DNA of 64,000 nt from Flavobacterium solisilvae (lineage in GTDB: Bacteria > Bacteroidota > Bacteroidia > Flavobacteriales > Flavobacteriaceae): positions 1 to 64,000 of the forward strand of contig NZ_JAAMPT010000207.1 in assembly GCF_012911605.1 (NCBI RefSeq), in the 5' to 3' direction. The notes below the pieces were generated by a model. The model was not told the DNA's origin. It saw nothing but the letters and a program-made list of their open reading frames with translations, and did no database searches. The position numbers and the translations under genes are program-made. This document shows, piece after piece, positions 17,502 through 26,306 of this stretch; position 1 is the first letter of the stretch; each line of letters starts with the position of its first letter.

Positions 17502-19688
17502 TTATTTTACAAAACCGCCACCACTATTTACTTTCTCCGTTTCGATAGTAGTGTTTTCGTTTTGTAGTTTTAAATTTCCAAAGTTATAGGTCAACGAAAT
17601 TCTAAAATGTCTCGTGTCATTTTTTTCATAGAAACGTGTTTGCAAATTGGTCGAAGAAATCAAAGCATTTACTTCGTTTTGATTGAAAACATCAAACATG
17701 TGTAAACCCAATTTCAACTTTTTATTCATGAAATCTTTATTAAACGAAATATCAAACTGCTGAATTGGTTTGGTGATTTTGTAAATTTCCCAAACGCCAC
17801 CTTCTGGCAAAATGAAATAACTCATGGTATTTTTTATATCCCAAGGCAACATGATTTGAGCTTGTGCACCATAATTCCAAACTGGTGAAGCATCAAACGA
17901 AAAATCATAACCTTCGGTTAAATTTTTAACGTAATTTATATTCAAATATATGTAATTCATCTTGTCGATATTGTTCATTCGCTTTTGGAATTCTTCTTTT
18001 CCTTTGAAGAAATAATCCAACGGAATTGGGAAATTGGCATAAGCACTGAACGTTTTAAATCGGTCGAATTGTTGGAACGTTTGCGTGCTAACCAATTCGC
18101 CTGGTTCAGCCGTCATCAAGAATAAATTGTGGTCTTTTGCAACGGTATAATTGGCGCCTAATTGAACAAATTGCAACGCCGAAATTTTGAATTCAAAATT
18201 GTCAAAAAAGCTTGGGTTCAACAATAAATTTCCTCCCGAAGAGTTGTATTGGTCAAAATTTCCACCATTTGGATCCAAAACACTATAACTCGGTTGCGAA
18301 ATTTTTCTTGAATATGATGCCGTAAGATTGATATCGTCGGTTACTTCATACATCGCGCTGACATTTGGAAACAAATTGTTGTTTTTAAAATCGATATTGG
18401 TTTTTACATCATCTACAATTCCAACTCTGTCAACTTCAAAATTTTCAAATCGCAATCCAGCGGTTAAATGTAATTTCTTGATTTTCTTTCGAACTTCGGC
18501 ATAAAAAGCCAAATTGGTTTCTTTGTAATCAAAGTCGATAATATCGGTTGTAGCCGAATTCAAATTGTAACTTCCAATGTTGTCAACTTTAATCGTATTG
18601 AATTTTCCACCTGTATTTACCGAAAGATTTAACTTTTCAAACGGAATAGCAAAATCATATTTCAAATAATAATTCAGCAATCCAAAATCGTTTTTGAAGT
18701 TATTAAAACTCGAAACGTTGTCTTCAACAGCATTAGTTTTTGTGTCTGGATTTCGGTTAAAAGTATTGGTAAACGCAATAATATCAAGCGTTCTTCCAAT
18801 GGTGTCTAACTTGGTTTTAAACTGTAAACTTACTTCGTGATTGCTTGCTTTTGTTTTGGAAATTCCGTTGTTGAAATAATCTGAAATTTCCGAACCATTA
18901 GTAATTCCTTCAAAATCACCTCTATCGTTAGCAAAAGTTGTATTGTAATTGAACAACAAATTCGATTTTTCGCTTAACTTGTAATTGGTTCCAACGCGAG
19001 CGTAAAAATTTCGGTTAGTGTTTACATTTAGTCGGTTTTGATTGATGAATTTATCAGGATCAAAAGAAGTGAACGTTTGACCATTATTTGATTGTTGTTC
19101 CCATTCGATGTAATTGTAACCAATCATGGTTTGCCAACTCAAGTTTTTTTCTTTTCCGTTGAGTAAAATCTGCGGACTTGGTTTTTGGTATTTGTTGAAA
19201 TTGTAGTTGATATTAAAACTAGCATTTACGCCTTTCATACGCTTAGAATTGGTAACTAAATTGATGATTGAACCGCTAGCATTGGCATCAAAAGCTGCTC
19301 CAGGATTATATATCAATTCTACTTTTTCGATAGCATTTGCTGGAAGTGACGACAAATAATTTTCCAAATCGCTACCGCTTAATGTACTTGGCGCACCGTC
19401 AATATAAATTGTTACGCCTTTTCCGTTTAGTGATAATCCGCCAGTTGGCGAAGCAATAACACCAGGAAGTCTTTTTACAGCTTCAAAAGCATTTCCGGTG
19501 CTTAACATTGGGTTGTCTTTTACGTTTACCGTTGTTTTGTCAGAATCAACTTTGATGAATTTTTTCTGTTGCGTGATGGTAACTTCGTTAAGCTCTTTGG
19601 GTTTAATGGTGTCGTTTTCTGTTTTTGTTTCTTGCGCAAAAACGGTTGTTGCTGCAAAGGATAATGCAGCCATAAAGAATGATTTCAT
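17502..19688 (-). CDS. Outer-membrane beta-barrel receptor (TonB-dependent receptor family)
   Basis: 728 residues. Signal peptide (1-19, ending TTVFA), then a plug domain (about 30-150: LNEVTITQQKKFIKVDSDK, NAFEAVKRLPGV, GVTIYIDGAPS, SGSIINLVT) and a large barrel. The pattern matches the OMP_b-brl_3 group of TonB-dependent receptors in Bacteroidota. Unlike many relatives it has no N-terminal carboxypeptidase-regulatory-like domain; the plug follows the signal almost directly. The ligand is unknown and no SusD partner is adjacent. A tiny lipoprotein gene and the GH3-like gene lie upstream on the same strand, possibly in one transcript. Confidence 0.88.
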   Translation of the reverse strand: MKSFFMAALSFAATTVFAQETKTENDTIKPKELNEVTITQQKKFIKVDSDKTTVNVKDNPMLSTGNAFEAVKRLPGVIASPTGGLSLNGKGVTIYIDGAPSTLSGSDLENYLSSLPANAIEKVELIYNPGAAFDANASGSIINLVTNSKRMKGVNASFNINYNFNKYQKPSPQILLNGKEKNLSWQTMIGYNYIEWEQQSNNGQTFTSFDPDKFINQNRLNVNTNRNFYARVGTNYKLSEKSNLLFNYNTTFANDRGDFEGITNGSEISDYFNNGISKTKASNHEVSLQFKTKLDTIGRTLDIIAFTNTFNRNPDTKTNAVEDNVSSFNNFKNDFGLLNYYLKYDFAIPFEKLNLSVNTGGKFNTIKVDNIGSYNLNSATTDIIDFDYKETNLAFYAEVRKKIKKLHLTAGLRFENFEVDRVGIVDDVKTNIDFKNNNLFPNVSAMYEVTDDINLTASYSRKISQPSYSVLDPNGGNFDQYNSSGGNLLLNPSFFDNFEFKISALQFVQLGANYTVAKDHNLFLMTAEPGELVSTQTFQQFDRFKTFSAYANFPIPLDYFFKGKEEFQKRMNNIDKMNYIYLNINYVKNLTEGYDFSFDASPVWNYGAQAQIMLPWDIKNTMSYFILPEGGVWEIYKITKPIQQFDISFNKDFMNKKLKLGLHMFDVFNQNEVNALISSTNLQTRFYEKNDTRHFRISLTYNFGNLKLQNENTTIETEKVNSGGGFVK

Positions 19689-19763
19689 TTTTGATTAATT
19701 TCAGATTGATGATTATCAGTAAGACTTTAATCGAATGAAAATGTTACAATCCAAAGTGATTTT

Positions 19764-19889
19764 TTAGCAAATATTTTTTTGCGCAGCAGTTTTTTCAATG
19801 GAACAACTTCTTGGTCCGCAACCCATTCTTTTTGGTCCGCAAGAAGTTAATAAGCAAATTAGAAGTATTGAGATTAATAGCTTTTTCAC
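19764..19889 (-). CDS. Small Cys-rich lipoprotein, 41 residues
   Basis: An ORF of 41 codons with a GTG start at 19889 and stop at 19764-19766. The product has a textbook lipoprotein signal: KK, then LLISILLICLLTS, then the lipobox Cys17. The mature peptide is only 25 residues with a repeated CGP motif (CGPKR, then CGPRSC), four Cys in all including the terminal one. The start lies 15 bases after the GH3-like gene stop, so it is probably expressed from the same message. No function is known. The signal peptide and spacing make this better than chance, but expression is unproven. Confidence 0.72.
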   Translation of the reverse strand: MKKLLISILLICLLTSCGPKRMGCGPRSCSIEKTAAQKNIC

Positions 19890-19904
19890 TCGGATTTTGG
19901 ATTT

Positions 19905-21437
19905 TTAAAATTTGGAATTTACTATATTTTGCATTTCAAGTAATTGTTCCAAATAATCTCGTTGATTGGAAAGTCTCGGTATTTTGTGTTGTCCGCCGAG
20001 TTTGTTGTTGTCTTTTAGCCAATCATAAAAAAGATTTTCTCGCGCTACATTAATTTTCAATTGATTTAATGTCATGTTGTTGTAGCGTTTGGCTTCATAA
20101 TCAGAATTGACTGATTGCAGATTTTCGTCCAAAACTTTTTGGAACAAATGAATATCTTCAGGATGTTTTTTAAACTCAATTATCCATTCGTGTGCTCCTT
20201 TTTCTTTGTCTTTCATAAAAATTGGCGCAACGGTATAATCTTTTACTTCACAGTGTAAAGTAGAACACGTTTTTGCAATTGCCGAATCGGTATTTTCAAC
20301 CATTAATTCTTCGCCAAAAACATTAATGTGATGTTTCGTTCGTCCTGAAACTCGAATTCTGTATGGATTTAATGAGGTAAATCGAACGGTATCGCCAATC
20401 AGATATCGCCATAAACCAGCATTGGTAGTGATGACAACCGCATAATTTTTGAATAATTCTACATCGGCTAAACGAACAATCTTTTGATTTGGTGTGCCAA
20501 AAGTATCCATCGGAATAAATTCATAGAAAATTCCGTAATCCAACATCAGCAATAAATCATTGGAATAATTCAAATCCTGAATGGCAAAAAATCCTTCGGA
20601 AGCATTGTAGATTTCGTAATATTTGAATTTAGAATTTGGTAAAATCTTTTTGTATTGCTCGCGATAAGGTTCAAAACTTACGCCACCGTGAAAATAGACT
20701 TCTAAATTTGGCCAAAGTTCAAAAAGATTTTCTTTCCCTGATTCGGTTAAAATTCGGTTTAACAAGACCAACATCCAAGATGGAACGCCAGCAAAACTGG
20801 TTACGTTTTCGGTTCTGGTTTCGTTGATGATTGCCGTTAGTTTGCTTTCCCATTCGCTCATTAGCGATGTTTTATTGCTTGGCGTACTGCTAAATTCTGC
20901 CCACATTGGCATATTTTCAATCAATATCGCCGATAAATCACCAAAAAACGTATTGTTATTTTCGTGGATTTGTGAACTTCCGCCAAGACGCAAACTTTTG
21001 CCCAAAAACATTTCGGAGTTTTCGTTGTTGTTCAAATACATACAAAGCAAATCCTTGCTAGCTTTGTAATGACAATTTTCCAAAGCTTCGTTACTCACGG
21101 GAATAAATTTGCTTTTGGCATTGGTTGTTCCGCTTGACTTGGCAAACCATTTTATGGGTGTGTTCCAAAAAATATTTTGATAACCTTTGCGCGTTTCTTC
21201 AATCATGGGTTCCAAATCTTCGTAGGAAGAAATCGGAATTCGTTCGGCAAAAGTTCGATAGGATTTTATGCTTTCAAAATCATATTTTTTTCCAAGAACT
21301 GTTTCTTCACATTGGCGAAGCAAGTTCATCAATAATTCGTCCTGAACTTCATTAGGATATTTTAAAAACAACTCAATCTGATGAATGCGCTGTTTCAAAA
21401 CCCATGAAGCAATCGAATTTATTATTGGATAGAACAT
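19905..21437 (-). CDS. GH3 auxin-responsive promoter family protein (acyl-acid amido synthetase-like)
   Basis: 510 residues, adenylating enzyme of the GH3 superfamily. Features: P-loop-like nucleotide motif KSSGTTNAKSKFIPVS (about residues 104-119), YNASEGFFAIQ (about 280-290), TNAGLWRYLIGDTVRF (about 340-355) and the C-terminal region with ISGRTKHHINVFGEEL-like sequence. Plant GH3 enzymes conjugate amino acids to hormone acids; bacterial members have unknown substrates, so acyl-amide synthesis is inference. It is followed by a Cys-rich lipoprotein 15 bases downstream and preceded by an amidase gene 35 bases upstream on the same strand. Confidence 0.9.
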   Translation of the reverse strand: MFYPIINSIASWVLKQRIHQIELFLKYPNEVQDELLMNLLRQCEETVLGKKYDFESIKSYRTFAERIPISSYEDLEPMIEETRKGYQNIFWNTPIKWFAKSSGTTNAKSKFIPVSNEALENCHYKASKDLLCMYLNNNENSEMFLGKSLRLGGSSQIHENNNTFFGDLSAILIENMPMWAEFSSTPSNKTSLMSEWESKLTAIINETRTENVTSFAGVPSWMLVLLNRILTESGKENLFELWPNLEVYFHGGVSFEPYREQYKKILPNSKFKYYEIYNASEGFFAIQDLNYSNDLLLMLDYGIFYEFIPMDTFGTPNQKIVRLADVELFKNYAVVITTNAGLWRYLIGDTVRFTSLNPYRIRVSGRTKHHINVFGEELMVENTDSAIAKTCSTLHCEVKDYTVAPIFMKDKEKGAHEWIIEFKKHPEDIHLFQKVLDENLQSVNSDYEAKRYNNMTLNQLKINVARENLFYDWLKDNNKLGGQHKIPRLSNQRDYLEQLLEMQNIVNSKF

Positions 21438-21472
21438 GTTTTAAATTTAGAATTTTGTCAACTATTTACTAA

Positions 21473-22084
21473 TTACTTCAAACCAGAAACAAAGTTTAAA
21501 ATTGTTTGTGCAATTTGGTTTTGACCTTCTTCGCTAGTAATGTAGTTTCTATCATTTTGATTAGAAATAAAACCCATTTCTAGCGTTAATGCTGGAACTT
21601 CTGATTTTGACAAAACGAAAAAAGGTGCTGTTTTTACACCGCGATTTTTTAGTGGAATATTTTTTTCGAAGTCTAAAACTAATTTTTGTGCCAATTCGTT
21701 TGATTTTTCATAAGCAACCGATTTATCGGAAACAAAAATTTCAAAACCACTAGTTGTTATATTTTTATTATTGTTGACGTGTAACGACAAAACTAAATCG
21801 GGTTTTACGCTATTGATGTAGTTTGTTCGTTCAGCTAATTCTACAAATTTATCGTCATCACGAGTAAAAAGAAGTTTGATATTTTTATCAGAATTTAGCG
21901 CTTCAATTTTTTTAGAAATAGCGTTAGCCAAATCTTTTTCTAGCATATCATCGTGTTTTCCGCCAAAATCATGTCCGCCATGACCAGCATCGACAACCAC
22001 GGTAATTGTTTCTTTTTCAGAAGAAATAAACGAAACGGTTGCAAAAGCAACAACGAGAAGTAAAGCTTTGAATAGTTTTTTCAT
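21473..22084 (-). CDS. N-acetylmuramoyl-L-alanine amidase (Amidase_3)
   Basis: 203 residues with a signal peptide (about 1-21). Zinc amidase motifs: His35 in VVDAGHGG, Glu49 in MLEKDL, His102 in LSLHVNN, and catalytic Glu169 in LTLEMGFIS. It cleaves the bond between muramic acid and the peptide stem during peptidoglycan remodelling. The gene lacks a separate binding domain, as in short AmiC-like enzymes. It lies 15 bases after a small secreted-protein gene and before the GH3-like gene. Confidence 0.93.
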   Translation of the reverse strand: MKKLFKALLLVVAFATVSFISSEKETITVVVDAGHGGHDFGGKHDDMLEKDLANAISKKIEALNSDKNIKLLFTRDDDKFVELAERTNYINSVKPDLVLSLHVNNNKNITTSGFEIFVSDKSVAYEKSNELAQKLVLDFEKNIPLKNRGVKTAPFFVLSKSEVPALTLEMGFISNQNDRNYITSEEGQNQIAQTILNFVSGLK

Positions 22085-22099
22085 GGTTAGGGATTTTGG

Positions 22100-22504
22100 T
22101 TAGTTAAATTTTACAAACTTTCCGGAATAAACAGGATCATTTTCAGATTCTTTACCTAAGTTGAAATGATATTCATTTCCTTCTTGTTTGGTAATATTGA
22201 AAGAGATTCTGTATGCTGATACAACATTTTTTGTGGTTTTTGAAGGTGATGAAGGTTCGGTATAACCTTTTACAATAAATGAGTTTTCATCAATCCAATT
22301 GATGTCTAGCATTTCGGTGGTATTCCCAATTTTGATGATAAACTTATCGTTTTTGATGGTGAATTCATAATCCACTAATCCATTGTCTTTGTATTGTTTG
22401 TCCAATACAGCAACATAATTTCCGTCAGGAAGTTTTCTCAAGTCTGATTGTATTGAAAACGAAGACATAACAACAAAACAAAACAAAATAAGTAGTTTTT
22501 TCAT
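22100..22504 (-). CDS. Hypothetical secreted protein
   Basis: 134 residues with a signal peptide (MKKLLILFCFVVMSSFS, about 1-17). The mature part appears as a small beta-rich domain (DGNYVAVLDKQY, YEFTIKNDKFIIKIG, YRISFNITKQ, GKFVKFN), like a lipocalin-like or other small barrel, though I cannot assign a family. It precedes the amidase by 15 bases, suggesting co-expression and a cell-envelope role. Function unknown. Confidence 0.75.
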   Translation of the reverse strand: MKKLLILFCFVVMSSFSIQSDLRKLPDGNYVAVLDKQYKDNGLVDYEFTIKNDKFIIKIGNTTEMLDINWIDENSFIVKGYTEPSSPSKTTKNVVSAYRISFNITKQEGNEYHFNLGKESENDPVYSGKFVKFN

Positions 22505-22591
22505 GGTTCAAAATTTGGTTTAATACTATTTGAATGACGCTAAAATACTAAAATTATTATAAATTTAGCCAAAAATCTGAAAATCGATAGT

Positions 22592-23386
22592 ATGACATAC
22601 GAAGGCGTTCTTACCAAAATGCAAACCGAATTTTTAAATCCAATTCAATATTATTTGGTATTTGAGAATAGTTTTTTGAGCTTAAACCAACTTTTAGACA
22701 AATCGATGGAAATCAATTTCGTGGGTTATCAATGTTTGAATTGTGGTAAAAAGAAAAAAATTTTCCGACAAGGATTTTGCTATGATTGTTTCATGAGTTC
22801 GGCTTCGGCTGGCGATTGGATTATGAAACCCGAGCTTTCCACAGCACATTTAGACATTGAAGATCGCGATTTGGAGTATGAAAAAAAAGTGCAATTACAA
22901 CCACATATCGTGTATTTAGCATTGTCGAGTGAAGTAAAAGTTGGTGTGACGCGAAAAACTCAAGTACCAACACGCTGGATAGATCAAGGTGCAATTCAAG
23001 CCATTCCAATTGTTGAAGTTCCCAATCGTTATTTGGCAGGAATTACCGAAGTCGCATTGAAAAATCATTTTGCCGATAAAACCAATTGGCAAAAAATGTT
23101 GAAAAATGATATTCCAAATGTAGATTTGCTAAAAGAAAAAGCATCATTAAAATATTTGATACCAAAAGAAGTTCAGGAATATTATGACGTTGATAAAAAC
23201 GATTTATACGAATTGCATTTTCCAGTTTTAGAATATCCTAAGAAAGTAACTAGCTTGAATTTGGATAAATCTCCTAATTTTTCAGGAAAGCTAACAGGAA
23301 TTAAAGGGCAATATTTAATTTTTGATGACGGAACAGTTTTTAACATTCGAACTTTTGAAGGTTATGTAGTGAAGATTTCGATATAA
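22592..23386 (+). CDS. DUF2797 domain-containing protein
   Basis: 264 residues. It has a zinc-binding-like Cys pattern near residues 48-70 (CLNCGKKKK ... GFCYDCF) and a central segment VYLALSSEVKVGVTRKTQVP followed by RWIDQGA. That segment is the DUF2797 hallmark and looks loosely like a GIY-YIG nuclease core; the resemblance is my inference. It is divergent from the amidase operon and convergent with the AsmA-like gene. Biological role unknown. Confidence 0.85.
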   Translation: MTYEGVLTKMQTEFLNPIQYYLVFENSFLSLNQLLDKSMEINFVGYQCLNCGKKKKIFRQGFCYDCFMSSASAGDWIMKPELSTAHLDIEDRDLEYEKKVQLQPHIVYLALSSEVKVGVTRKTQVPTRWIDQGAIQAIPIVEVPNRYLAGITEVALKNHFADKTNWQKMLKNDIPNVDLLKEKASLKYLIPKEVQEYYDVDKNDLYELHFPVLEYPKKVTSLNLDKSPNFSGKLTGIKGQYLIFDDGTVFNIRTFEGYVVKISI

Positions 23387-23410
23387 AAATAAAATTATAA
23401 CCTTAAACTT

Positions 23411-23461
23411 TGTCATTCCGTAGGAATCTCATAGCAATTTTGAGATTCCTACGGAATGACA
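23411..23461. repeat. Perfect 21-bp inverted repeat (GTCATTCCGTAGGAATCTC type)
   Basis: Arms at 23411-23431 and 23441-23461 are perfect reverse complements; the first begins TGTCATTCCGTAGG. The loop is 9 bases. The half-site is related to the GTCATTGCGAGGAACG element inside the repeat at 1715-1815. It sits between convergent genes. Confidence 0.85.
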
Positions 23462-23471
23462 ATCATTTAGT

Positions 23472-23512
23472 AAAAAAAAGCACAAAATTCTAGTGAACTT
23501 TGTGCTTTTTTT
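23472..23512. terminator. Bidirectional terminator between DUF2797 and AsmA-like genes
   Basis: A-rich tract plus GCACAAA pairs with TTTGTGC plus a T tract; the loop is about 12 bases. It is symmetric and serves convergent transcripts. Confidence 0.85.
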
Positions 23513-23533
23513 GTGTCTTAGTGGTTAAAAAAA

Positions 23534-26140
23534 CTATTCCGTTTTCTTTGGTTCTTCTTTTTTCTTTTTACCAAAAATGTCTTTAATCAAACTGTTGGCT
23601 TTGGTTTGAACATCTTTTTTGACATCGGTTTTGGTTGTGTCTGTTTTTGGTTTTGTAGCATTAGAAATAATTCCGCTCAAAGCATCTTTTCCACCTGTAA
23701 CCAATTTGTCTTTTTGTTGTTTTACCAAATTATTTACCAAGTTAGTTGTGGCTTGTTTCACATCGGTAGTGATTTTTGGCGACGAAAAACTTCCGCCAAG
23801 AATAGCATTAATCGGAATGCTTTCTACTTTTTGAGCATCGGCTGGCGATAATTTTGCGATTAAATTATTGGCTTCGGTTCCAAGATATTTTGCTGGAACA
23901 TCTAGTTTTAAATTATAATTCATGTTTTGGTCAAAACCGTGTGTTCCGCCAACATTCACTTTGATGTCTTGGTATTTAATATCAAAAGGTTTTACGTTTA
24001 CTTTTCCGTCTTTAAAAGTGACAGCAGCTTTTAAATCATTCAAATTTAACTTAGTCAAATCCACAAAATTCAGGTTGCTGTCTAATGCTGATAATAATGT
24101 TGAATTTTTAGAATTCACAGTCGTTGAAAGCAATTGTCCTAATAAATCTCCAGATAAGCTACTTAAAACAGGTGTCATTTCGGTTTCATTCAGATTACCT
24201 GATAAATGAATTTTTGAGTTCAATTTTCCATTAATTACGCCTGCAATTGGTGCAATTTTTTTCATCATATCCAATTGGGTAAACGTTTGCATGATATCAA
24301 CGGTATTCAATCCTAAATCCATATTGAATTTTGGTGTTTTTTCTTTGGTAGAAATATCGCCATCAAATGCAATCGAACCGCCAAAAATATCGGTTTTTCC
24401 GTTTTGTAAGGTTGCTTTTTGGTCTTTAATGATGATTTTTCCAGAAACATTTTTCAATGTCAAATTATCGTATAAAACCATATTGGCTTTTGCCGTTAAA
24501 GAACAATTTAAGAACGCTGGAATCTTCATGGCTTCCGATTTTTTAGCTTCTTCTTTTTTATCGGTTTCAGGTTCCGTTGTCATAAAATCATTAACCGCTA
24601 ATTGGTTAGAATTCAGGTTAAAATTTCCTTTCAACTCTTGATTTTTGAATACAAATCCGTAGAAATTTTCCAAAACTCCATTCACAGCAATATCACTTTT
24701 TCCTGTTTTAGCGTTAAACTGTTGTAAGTTTACAGTGTTTGGATTGAAAGCCACTAAAACTTTACTGATATTTATCGTTTTGCCATTTTCATCGGTATAA
24801 TTAAATCCTGACAAATCGATTGTTCCGGCATTTTTAATTCGTGCATAATCGCTTTTTTCTACCGATTGCATGTCGAATTCCGTTTTTACATCGGCTTTCA
24901 AAATTCCACTTAAAGGTTTGTCAAGCTTTACCGGATAAGCTTTTGTTACATTAGCCAAATTGATTGTTCCTTTCAAATCAGCGTTTACCAAAGCATTTTC
25001 GGCTATGTTATTAATGTTAGCTTTCGCATTGAAAACATCTTGGTCAATTTGGAATGATAATTTGTCCAAATTCACATAAGTATCATTCATGACACCAGTT
25101 TCGTTGATGATTTTGGTGTCAATCACAATATTTCGAACCGATTTTGGTAAATCCGGATATTGGAATGAAGCATTATTGGAAGCAATTTCGATGTTGAATT
25201 TTGGTACAGTAGTTTCAGAATATAAACCTTTAGCAAAACCTGCAACGGTAAAATCTCCAGTGGTTTTTACATTATCCAAACTCGCAGCATATTGCGCCGG
25301 AATTAATCCTAAGAAATTCTTGAACGACGAAGTTGGCGTTTTGAACTTTAAGTCATATTCTTGTCCGGCTTCAACAATTTGAATAAAACCGTCGAATTCT
25401 AATGGCAATTCGTTGATTTTTGCTTTGTTTTCTTTGAACGTATATTTGCTTTTTTCTAAATCAATTCCCAAAACAGCATCCAACGAAAGCGCCACATTTT
25501 TCATATAGTTGGCTTTATCCATCGAAAGTGAAACTTTGGTTGTAGTTTTGGTATCTAAATCTAATTTTGTTGAAGTAAAATCGCCTTTTCCTTCGTGGTT
25601 AATGCTATCAAGAACCATTTTCATTTTTGACTTTTCATCATAAAATTGAAATCTAAAATTCTCGATTTCGTATTCTTTTATTTTTAAGGCTAAAGGTTTG
25701 CTTTTATTGTCGTCTTTCTGGTCTTCTTTTTTGTTTTTCAAAGCAATATCAAAATTTCCAACGCCATCTTTATTGAAAATAATGTTTATCAAACCGTTTT
25801 TGGATGAAATTCCGTCAATATTCATCGGTTCATTTTCTCCTTTGAATAATTCTTTGATAGACATTTTAAGGTTTAATTCTTCAAAAGAAACCAAAGTATC
25901 GCCTTCAAACGGTGCTTTGTTGATAATTGAAAGTTTATCAATAGTTACGCTTGCATTTGGAAAATTTTTAAACAAACTCAAATCAGCATCGGCAAAAGCA
26001 ACTTTTGCATCTACATTTTCATTGATGGAAGTAAGGATTTTGGCTTTGATTTGGTCTTTAAAAAAATAAGGAATTGCAAAAGCTGCAACAACCAATAATA
26101 GAAGAACAATTCCAACGATTTTTAAAATTTTCTTTAGCAT
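23534..26140 (-). CDS. AsmA-like protein (AsmA family, C-terminal region)
   Basis: 868 residues. One N-terminal membrane anchor (about 5-26, IVGIVLLLLVVAAFAIPYFF) followed by a very long repetitive beta-rich periplasmic region. The AsmA pattern is seen near the N-terminus (DLSLFKNFPNASVTIDKLSI) and in the C-terminal domain (FKDGKVNVKPFDIKYQDIKVNVGGTHGFDQNM, about 710-745). It ends in a Lys/Glu tail (KKKKEEPKKTE). AsmA/TamB-type proteins are thought to form bridges for lipid transport between the membranes or affect outer-membrane assembly. It is monocistronic and divergent from the folK fusion. Confidence 0.9.
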   Translation of the reverse strand: MLKKILKIVGIVLLLLVVAAFAIPYFFKDQIKAKILTSINENVDAKVAFADADLSLFKNFPNASVTIDKLSIINKAPFEGDTLVSFEELNLKMSIKELFKGENEPMNIDGISSKNGLINIIFNKDGVGNFDIALKNKKEDQKDDNKSKPLALKIKEYEIENFRFQFYDEKSKMKMVLDSINHEGKGDFTSTKLDLDTKTTTKVSLSMDKANYMKNVALSLDAVLGIDLEKSKYTFKENKAKINELPLEFDGFIQIVEAGQEYDLKFKTPTSSFKNFLGLIPAQYAASLDNVKTTGDFTVAGFAKGLYSETTVPKFNIEIASNNASFQYPDLPKSVRNIVIDTKIINETGVMNDTYVNLDKLSFQIDQDVFNAKANINNIAENALVNADLKGTINLANVTKAYPVKLDKPLSGILKADVKTEFDMQSVEKSDYARIKNAGTIDLSGFNYTDENGKTINISKVLVAFNPNTVNLQQFNAKTGKSDIAVNGVLENFYGFVFKNQELKGNFNLNSNQLAVNDFMTTEPETDKKEEAKKSEAMKIPAFLNCSLTAKANMVLYDNLTLKNVSGKIIIKDQKATLQNGKTDIFGGSIAFDGDISTKEKTPKFNMDLGLNTVDIMQTFTQLDMMKKIAPIAGVINGKLNSKIHLSGNLNETEMTPVLSSLSGDLLGQLLSTTVNSKNSTLLSALDSNLNFVDLTKLNLNDLKAAVTFKDGKVNVKPFDIKYQDIKVNVGGTHGFDQNMNYNLKLDVPAKYLGTEANNLIAKLSPADAQKVESIPINAILGGSFSSPKITTDVKQATTNLVNNLVKQQKDKLVTGGKDALSGIISNATKPKTDTTKTDVKKDVQTKANSLIKDIFGKKKKEEPKKTE

Positions 26141-26306
26141 AACGAATAATTTTGTTACAATGATACTTACAAAAATAGTGCCTTTTTGACTAATGCTGTA
26201 TAAAATTTAGGTTAGTTTTATGATTTCTAGCGTAAAAAAATAGTTATCAACAGCGGGTTTGTTTTTTCTTTTATTCTAAAATAGTTTTATTTAATTTGCG
26301 CTTGGT

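Noticed and set aside
26244..26252. DnaA box / origin (TTATCAACA)
   Set aside because: A single imperfect box in an AT-rich intergenic region; no cluster of boxes, no dnaA or dnaN nearby.
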